Source: Aquibium carbonis | Lineage (GTDB): Bacteria; Pseudomonadota; Alphaproteobacteria; Rhizobiales; Rhizobiaceae | Reading direction: 5' to 3' | Assembly: GCF_003970795.1 (NCBI RefSeq) | Contig: NZ_RWKW01000031.1 | Location: forward strand, 1 to 64,000 | Length of the DNA stretch: 64,000 nucleotides | Shown: one piece after another, positions 59,268-64,000 of the stretch | Layout of the letters: every line of letters begins with the position of its first letter | Position numbering within the stretch: the stretch's first letter is position 1 | Made by a program: the position numbers and the translations under genes | The notes under the pieces: model-generated | Database searches by the model: none | Seen by the model: the letters and a program-made list of their open reading frames with translations, nothing else | What the model was told of the DNA's origin: nothing

Positions 59268-60086
59268 TTACACCGAACGAAGCCGTTGCGGAAGCAGATC
59301 CGGCGTCGCGGGGGCCGCGTCGAAGCGTTGCACGATCATGCTGGAGCGGGTCGCCGTGATGAAGCTGCCCGGCGGGATCGCCTGCCAGTCGGCGCAGGCC
59401 CGGTCGAAAGGTTCCGAGACCAGGCAGCGTCCGATACCGCCTCCAAACGGCGCAGTGTAGAGCGTCGGCGCCTGGTCGTCGGTCGCATATCGCACCGCAT
59501 GCAGCCGCTCGCCGTCGGAGAAGGCCGCCGTGAGGCGGATCATCGGGTCGATGCCCGCCTTCGCCGCCGCGTCCTTGACGGCCGCCACTGCGCGGCGTGT
59601 CGCGCCAAGCGGGTCGCCGTCGAGCCCGGCCTCCACCATCAGCAGGAAAAACAGCTCCGAATCGGTCGTTCCTTGCAGCGCTTCGTAGCCGGCGTCGGAG
59701 AGGCCGCTTTCGAGGTGCCGCCGCAGCCGGTCGAACTCGCCAATCTGGCCATTGTGCATGAACGACCATGGCCCCTGCACGAAGGGATGGCAGTTGGCGC
59801 GGCTGGTGGCGCCGTCGGTCGCCGCGCGCACATGGGCCAGGAACAGGCCCGAGCGGATCTGCCGGCACAGGCTCTTCAGGTTCGGGTCCGACCAGGCCGG
59901 CAGAATGTCGCGGTAGAGACCGGGTTCCCGGCGCTCGCCATACCAGGCCAGGCCGAACCCATCGCCATTGGTGGATGTCTTGGCTTCCTGCGCGCTGTGG
60001 CTTTGGGCAATCAGCGAGTGGCAGGGCGCGGTCACGATCTCTTCGAGATAGACCTCGTCACCCAGATAGGCGGCCCAGCGGCACAT
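59268..60086 (-). CDS. Class II glutamine amidotransferase (YafJ/EgtC-like)
   Basis: A 272-residue N-terminal nucleophile amidohydrolase. Cys2 after Met1 is the expected nucleophile (MCRWAAYLG). TNGDGFGLAWY, HVRAATDG and HPFVQGPWSFMHNGQI are the conserved class II features. There is no synthetase domain, as in YafJ or EgtC. No ergothioneine genes adjoin, so EgtC identity is not supported. It diverges from dut. Confidence 0.88.
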   Translation of the reverse strand: MCRWAAYLGDEVYLEEIVTAPCHSLIAQSHSAQEAKTSTNGDGFGLAWYGERREPGLYRDILPAWSDPNLKSLCRQIRSGLFLAHVRAATDGATSRANCHPFVQGPWSFMHNGQIGEFDRLRRHLESGLSDAGYEALQGTTDSELFFLLMVEAGLDGDPLGATRRAVAAVKDAAAKAGIDPMIRLTAAFSDGERLHAVRYATDDQAPTLYTAPFGGGIGRCLVSEPFDRACADWQAIPPGSFITATRSSMIVQRFDAAPATPDLLPQRLRSV

Positions 60087-60247
60087 GATGCGTCTGCGTC
60101 CTCTTCTTGCTCCGCCGTCACGCGATTCGGCGAATCATAGTCTCCGACAGGCCGGCTAAGGAAGACTGAATGGCGGGCCAGGCGAGAACGTCAGCAAGGG
60201 TGATCACCGCGTCTTGACGGAGGTCCCGCCACCCGCCAAAGGAGCGC

Positions 60248-60703
60248 ATGTCCATCATCCTTCCCATCGTTCGCCTGCCGCATGCGCAGGACCTCGACCT
60301 GCCAGCCTACGAGACCGCCGGCTCGGCCGGGCTCGACCTTCGAGCCGCGATCCCCGAGGACCGCAAGCTGATCCTCTTGCCTGGCAGGCGCGTCCTGGTG
60401 CCCACCGGCCTCGTCCTCGAATTGCCCGAAGGCTACGAAGGTCAGGTCCGACCGCGCTCCGGCCTCGCCCTGAAGCACGGCATCACCTGTCTCAACACGC
60501 CCGGCACCATCGATTCGGACTATCGTGGCGAGGTGCAGGTGCTGCTCGTCAATCTCGGCGACGAGGACTTCGCCATCACGCGAGGCATGCGCGTCGCCCA
60601 GCTCGTCATCGCCGCCGTGGCGCGCGCCATCGTCGAGGAGCGCAGCCTGGCTGGCGAGACGTCGCGCGGCAGAGGCGGCTTCGGCTCCACCGGAACCGCC
60701 TGA
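60248..60703 (+). CDS. dut: dUTP diphosphatase
   Basis: A 151-residue trimeric dUTPase converting dUTP to dUMP. All five motifs are visible: [10 protein letters not shown] (motif 1), PRSGLA (2), [13 protein letters not shown] (3, with the catalytic Asp), [10 protein letters not shown] (4) and the C-terminal [10 protein letters not shown] arm (5). AAAGGAGCGC precedes the ATG. The HAD gene follows after two bases. Confidence 0.96.
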   Translation: MSIILPIVRLPHAQDLDLPAYETAGSAGLDLRAAIPEDRKLILLPGRRVLVPTGLVLELPEGYEGQVRPRSGLALKHGITCLNTPGTIDSDYRGEVQVLLVNLGDEDFAITRGMRVAQLVIAAVARAIVEERSLAGETSRGRGGFGSTGTA

Positions 60704-60705
60704 CC

Positions 60706-61395
60706 ATGCGGCCCGCCCTCGTCATCTTCGATTGCGACGGGATTCTGGTCGACACGGAGACGCTCTCCAACCGCCGCCTTGCCGAATGGCTCTGCGCGGC
60801 GGGCTACGACACGACCTACGAACACTGCCGTCGCCAGTTCGTCGGCCGCTCCATGAGCGCCGTGAAGGCCGAGGTCGAGGCGGCGGGTGTTTCGCTTGGC
60901 GCCGACTTCGTCGATCGCTGGAACGATGGCTTGGCCGCGCTTTTCGCCGACCATGTGCAGGCTGTCCCGCATGTTCGCGGGCAGATCGAGGCGATCCGGG
61001 CCTCGGGACTGCCCTACTGCGTCGCCTCATCCGCGCGCGTCACAAAGATGCATCTGACGCTCGGCGCGACCGGGCTGCTGCCCTTCTTCGAGGACGTGCT
61101 GTTCAGCGCCTCGATGGTCGAGCGCGGCAAGCCTTTCCCGGACCTCTTCCTCCACGCCGCCTCGACCATGGGCTTTTCGCCCGCCGACTGCGTGGTGATC
61201 GAGGACAGCGTGCCTGGAACGAGCGCCGGCATCGCGGCCGGCATGCGCGTGCTGTCCTATTGCGGCGACCCGCATGGCGACCGCGACGGACTGGCGGCCG
61301 CCGGCGGCGAACTGTTCGACGACATGCGGGAGCTGGCGGGAATGATCGGGCTGGACCAAACCGGCCCCTTTGCGGACGCCCTCGATCGCGCATAA
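60706..61395 (+). CDS. HAD-superfamily phosphatase (subfamily IA)
   Basis: A 229-residue HAD hydrolase. Motif I FDCDGILVDTE gives Asp9 and Asp11, motif II the Ser in CVASSARVTK, motif III the Lys of RGKPFPDLF, and motif IV VIEDSVPGTSAG. The small cap between motifs I and II fits phosphoglycolate or beta-phosphoglucomutase-like phosphatases. It directly follows dut and is probably co-transcribed. The substrate is unknown. Confidence 0.88.
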   Translation: MRPALVIFDCDGILVDTETLSNRRLAEWLCAAGYDTTYEHCRRQFVGRSMSAVKAEVEAAGVSLGADFVDRWNDGLAALFADHVQAVPHVRGQIEAIRASGLPYCVASSARVTKMHLTLGATGLLPFFEDVLFSASMVERGKPFPDLFLHAASTMGFSPADCVVIEDSVPGTSAGIAAGMRVLSYCGDPHGDRDGLAAAGGELFDDMRELAGMIGLDQTGPFADALDRA

Positions 61396-61429
61396 TCTGC
61401 CGTCGTCAGGCTTTCGACGGAGGCAGATC

Positions 61430-62239
61430 ATGCGAGACGACAGGGGCGCGGTCTTCCGCGCGTTGCACACGCGGCCGGGCGCCTTCCTCATTCCCAACCC
61501 ATGGGATGTCGGAACGGCGAAGTTTCTCGAAGCACTCGGCTTCGAGGCGTTGGCCACCACCAGCGCCGGCCATGCCTTCTCGCGCGGCCTGCCGGATGGC
61601 GGCGTACCGTTCGAGCAGATGATGGCCCATTGCAGGGAGATGGTCGCGGCGGTCGGCCTGCCGGTTTCCGCCGACCTGGAAAAGGGCAAAGGCGACACGC
61701 CCGATTCGGCCGCCGAAACGGTGTTCGCCGCCGAGGCGGCTGGGCTCGCCGGCTGCTCCATCGAGGATTTCTCCGGCGACGAGGCCGATCCGATCTATGA
61801 TTTCGGGTTGGCGGTGGAGCGTATCGCGGCGGCGGCGGATGCCGCGCGCGCGCTGAAGCGCGACTTCGTTCTCACCGCGCGGGCGGAAAACTTCATCCAC
61901 GACCGCCCGGACCTCGACGACACGATCCGTCGCCTGCAGGCTTTTGAAAAGGCGGGCGCCGACGTGCTCTTCGCTCCCGGCCTGTCGACGATGGACCAGG
62001 TCGAGGCGGTCTGCGCGGCCGTCACGAAACCCGTCAACGTGCTGGCGATTCCGGGCTTCACCGTTGCCGGCCTCGCGGAGGCCGGCGTCAGCCGCATCTC
62101 GCTCGGCTCCAAGCTCTCGACCGCCGCCTTCGGCGCCGTGGAAGCCGCCGCCCGCGAGATGCTCGACCAGGGCACCTTCGACTATGCGCGCAAAGGCTAT
62201 TCCTTCGCGAAGCTTCAGACGATGTTTTCGGCGGGGTGA
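61430..62239 (+). CDS. Isocitrate lyase/PEP mutase-family enzyme
   Basis: A 269-residue TIM-barrel protein of the ICL/PEPM superfamily. It has PNPWDVGTAKFLEALGFEALATTSAG at the N-terminus (cited here by its ends PNPWDVG and TTSAG), SADLEKG, GCSIEDFSG and ARAENF. The KxxCGH loop of true isocitrate lyases is absent, so it is closer to oxaloacetate decarboxylase/2-methylisocitrate lyase-like proteins. ATG 61430 follows CGGAGGC. The reaction is not settled. Confidence 0.87.
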   Translation: MRDDRGAVFRALHTRPGAFLIPNPWDVGTAKFLEALGFEALATTSAGHAFSRGLPDGGVPFEQMMAHCREMVAAVGLPVSADLEKGKGDTPDSAAETVFAAEAAGLAGCSIEDFSGDEADPIYDFGLAVERIAAAADAARALKRDFVLTARAENFIHDRPDLDDTIRRLQAFEKAGADVLFAPGLSTMDQVEAVCAAVTKPVNVLAIPGFTVAGLAEAGVSRISLGSKLSTAAFGAVEAAAREMLDQGTFDYARKGYSFAKLQTMFSAG

Positions 62240-62255
62240 GGGGCCCGCGCCGGCC

Positions 62256-62783
62256 TCACTCCCGCTCCAGCACCATCATCGTCGCGCCGGCCGCGTCGCC
62301 CAGCGTCGCGCGACGTCCGTCCAGTTCGATCATCACGGCTTCCGAAAGCGCCCGGGCAATCGACTGCTCGGCCGCCATCACTGCCGGGTCGGGGCAGGCC
62401 ATGCGGGTCATCGCCGCCGGCCCTGCATGCCAGGCGTCGCCGGTCTGCGTGATGCCGGCGGCGATCGCGTTGCATCCGGCCGTCGCCCGCGCCTGTCCGT
62501 CGGCGGCGATGTCGACCCGCGCGGCAGCCGCAAGCGCGGCCGTGAACGGCGTGTAGCCGCCGCTGTGCGCGTCGGCGACGCCGAGAATGCGCCAGCCTCC
62601 CACGATGGCGCTGTCCACGCTCCTTGTGCGCTGGTCGTCGGCCGAGATCAGGTGCGCCAGCGCCTTTGCGCTGGAAGGCCCGGCGATCACCCGCGCGCGC
62701 TCGGCGGAAGCCTCCACCGCCATCACGCCGGCAATGCCGACGCCCAGGCTCAGAAAGACGGCGGCGAGCTGCGGAAGTTTCAT
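62256..62783 (-). CDS. META-domain (HslJ-like) exported protein
   Basis: A 175-residue protein with an N-terminal hydrophobic segment (about 1-24). The META pattern is present in the second half: GGWRILGV, ARATAGCNAIAAG, then MTRMACPDP and the AEQSIARAL helix, as in HslJ. META proteins are envelope-associated and linked to heat or antibiotic tolerance. ATG 62783 is preceded by GAGGGG. It converges on the PEPM-like gene with a 16-base gap. Confidence 0.8.
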   Translation of the reverse strand: MKLPQLAAVFLSLGVGIAGVMAVEASAERARVIAGPSSAKALAHLISADDQRTRSVDSAIVGGWRILGVADAHSGGYTPFTAALAAAARVDIAADGQARATAGCNAIAAGITQTGDAWHAGPAAMTRMACPDPAVMAAEQSIARALSEAVMIELDGRRATLGDAAGATMMVLERE

Positions 62784-62941
62784 GGTGGATCCCCTCGATC
62801 GATTTCGCTGATGACGATACTCTTGCCGCAACCCGGCTGAACCGCGCCTGAATGGACGGACCGCCGCACCGGTGTCGGGGCAGGCGAACCAATTCCGGCG
62901 GAAGGCGTTGCACTGGCTCATCCCCCAACACGGAGTCCATC

Positions 62942-63505
62942 ATGCCCGCCATCGCAACGTCTCGCATCGCCATCCTCGCCACCCACGGCTTCGAGCAGTC
63001 CGAACTGGAAGTGCCCCTCAACGACCTGCGCGCGAAGGGGGCCACCGTCGACATCGTTTCGCTCGAGGCCGGCGAGATCAAGGGCTGGGACGAGAAGGAC
63101 TGGGGCGCCGCCGTTCCGGTCGACCGCACGCTGGCCGAAGCGAACGTGGCCGACTATGACGCCCTCGTCCTTCCGGGCGGCCAGATCAACCCCGACGTGC
63201 TGCGCGTCGAAAAGGCTGCGATCGACTTCATCAGGGCCTTTGACGGTGCCGGCAAGCCGATCGCCGCGATCTGCCACGCGCCTTGGCTGCTCATCGAGGC
63301 CGGGCTCCTGAAAGGCCGCCGCGCAACGTCCTATTCCTCCATCAGGACCGACATGATCAATGCCGGCGCCGTGTGGGAGGACCGTGCCGTGGTCCTCGAC
63401 GGGATGATCGCCACGTCGCGCAACCCCGGCGATCTCGACGCCTTCGTGGCGACGATCGTCGAGATGGTCGAGCAGGGGCGCGAAAAGCGCCAGGCGGCCG
63501 AGTAG
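62942..63505 (+). CDS. DJ-1/PfpI-family type 1 glutamine amidotransferase-like protein
   Basis: A 187-residue protein of the DJ-1/PfpI family. Nucleophile Cys111 is followed by His112 (AAICHAPWLL), with Glu18 in the GFEQSEL loop positioned to activate it and PGGQINPD before it. These proteins act as deglycases, glyoxalases or chaperone-like proteases under stress. It ends with a strong hairpin at 63514-63545. Confidence 0.9.
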   Translation: MPAIATSRIAILATHGFEQSELEVPLNDLRAKGATVDIVSLEAGEIKGWDEKDWGAAVPVDRTLAEANVADYDALVLPGGQINPDVLRVEKAAIDFIRAFDGAGKPIAAICHAPWLLIEAGLLKGRRATSYSSIRTDMINAGAVWEDRAVVLDGMIATSRNPGDLDAFVATIVEMVEQGREKRQAAE

Positions 63506-63513
63506 CCTCGACC

Positions 63514-63545
63514 GCCGGTCGCCGTCTCCATCGGCGGCGACCGGC
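63514..63545 (+). terminator. Hairpin downstream of the PfpI-family gene
   Basis: Perfect 11-bp stem, GCCGGTCGCCG with CGGCGACCGGC around a 10-base loop, starting 8 bases after the stop. No U-tract follows, so intrinsic termination is likely to be partial. Confidence 0.5.
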
Positions 63546-63558
63546 TGACCGACCCCTG

Positions 63559-63587
63559 TTGACACCGCCCGTCCAGCCCGCTCCATT
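63559..63587 (+). promoter_or_regulatory. Candidate promoter of the proline racemase-family gene
   Basis: Consensus -35 TTGACA at 63559-63564, then 17 bases, then TCCATT at 63582-63587 as a weak -10, 21 bases before the ATG at 63609. Confidence 0.4.
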
Positions 63588-63608
63588 CGTCGCAGCGCGG
63601 GAGGGGCC

Positions 63609-64000
63609 ATGGACACGCTCGAGGTGATCGACATGCACACGGGCGGCGAGCCGGTCAGGATCGTCGTGTCCGGCTATCCGCCCTTGCCGAAGGGCACGAT
63701 TCTCGAAAAGCGCGCCTTCGTACGCGCCAATCTCGATCATCTGCGGAAGATCCTGATGTTCGAGCCGCGCGGCCATGCGGACATGTACGGTGCGCTGCTG
63801 GTCGAGCCCGATCTGCCGGGCGCCGACATGGCGGTGCTCTTCATGCACAACGAGGGCTATTCCACCATGTGCGGCCATGCCGTCATCGCGCTCGGGCGCT
63901 ATGCGGTCGACCAGGGCTTCGTCGCGCCGGTCGAGCCGGTCACGGTCGTCAACATCGAGTGCCCTTGCGGCATGGTCGTCGCAGAGGTGGCGGTGAACGG
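63609..64000 (+). CDS. Proline racemase/hydroxyproline epimerase-family protein (partial)
   Basis: The first 130 residues of a proline racemase-fold enzyme, cut by the window end. VIDMHTGGEPVRI at the N-terminus and the first catalytic motif STMCGHAVIALGRYA with Cys88 are seen. Enzymes with Cys here are proline racemases, 4-hydroxyproline 2-epimerases or trans-3-hydroxy-L-proline dehydratases. The deciding second residue (Cys or Thr) lies outside the window. GGGAGGGG precedes the ATG. Confidence 0.88.
   Translation, partial: MDTLEVIDMHTGGEPVRIVVSGYPPLPKGTILEKRAFVRANLDHLRKILMFEPRGHADMYGALLVEPDLPGADMAVLFMHNEGYSTMCGHAVIALGRYAVDQGFVAPVEPVTVVNIECPCGMVVAEVAVN

Overview
This is a high-GC bacterial window, most likely from an alphaproteobacterium of the Rhizobiales/Hyphomicrobiales (Phyllobacteriaceae-like). 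That placement is an inference from the base composition, the dense ABC, TRAP and regulator content, an FNR/FixK-type promoter and the gene families. No 16S gene is present, and genus cannot be read from the sequence.

Layout. Positions 1-5750 look like core genome: the tail of an unidentified gene, a TusA-like protein, a GT39-like membrane glycosyltransferase, a His-rich CobW GTPase, a D-Ala-D-Ala carboxypeptidase and an M20 amidohydrolase. A tRNA-Arg(CCT) follows at 5827-5903. Positions 6188-15967 form a minus-strand nucleoside uptake and catabolism operon: GntR/UTRA regulator, BMP-family ABC transporter, isochorismatase-fold hydrolase, PfkB kinase, nucleoside phosphorylase, SIS protein and aldehyde dehydrogenase. 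Positions 16177-23550 hold an IclR regulator, a DMT exporter, a KstD-like flavoprotein and an SDR, facing a TRAP transporter (dctPQM). Positions 23727-25550 hold a sulfide:quinone oxidoreductase-like gene behind an FNR/FixK-like box, plus a small membrane protein.

The centre of interest is 26976-51835, a large divergent purine locus. The leftward arm encodes an adenosine deaminase family protein, a second BMP-type ABC transporter, an 8-oxoguanine deaminase-like enzyme, a Rieske-less oxygenase catalytic subunit and guanine deaminase. The rightward arm encodes an acylphosphatase-like protein, a stand-alone Rieske [2Fe-2S] protein, a GST-like protein, adenine deaminase, a LysR regulator, a two-subunit ThDP decarboxylase, a GMC oxidoreductase, an ATZ/TRZ-type amidohydrolase, a second Rieske-less catalytic subunit, a xanthine dehydrogenase-type enzyme with fused FAD and Mo domains, its 2Fe-2S subunit and an aldehyde dehydrogenase.

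The main finding is a split Rieske oxygenase. The [2Fe-2S] domain sits on one protein, translationally coupled to a GST-like protein. The mononuclear-iron domain sits on two paralogous proteins, one in each arm, and both have lost the cluster-binding segment. The closest described parallel is the caffeine/7-methylxanthine demethylase NdmC-NdmD-NdmE of Pseudomonas putida CBB5 (catalytic-only NdmC, Rieske donated by NdmD, GST-like NdmE). Here, however, the Rieske protein has no reductase domain, carries an uncharacterised C-terminal domain, and appears to serve two catalytic subunits. A role in demethylating or hydroxylating modified purines is an inference from context.

Positions 51867-64000 return to stress and housekeeping genes: universal stress protein, GntR/FCD regulator, prfC, an ArsR-SRPBCC pair with two operator dyads, alpha/beta hydrolase, class III cyclase, pentapeptide protein, class II glutamine amidotransferase, dUTPase, HAD phosphatase, PEP mutase-like enzyme, META protein, PfpI protein and the start of a proline racemase family gene.
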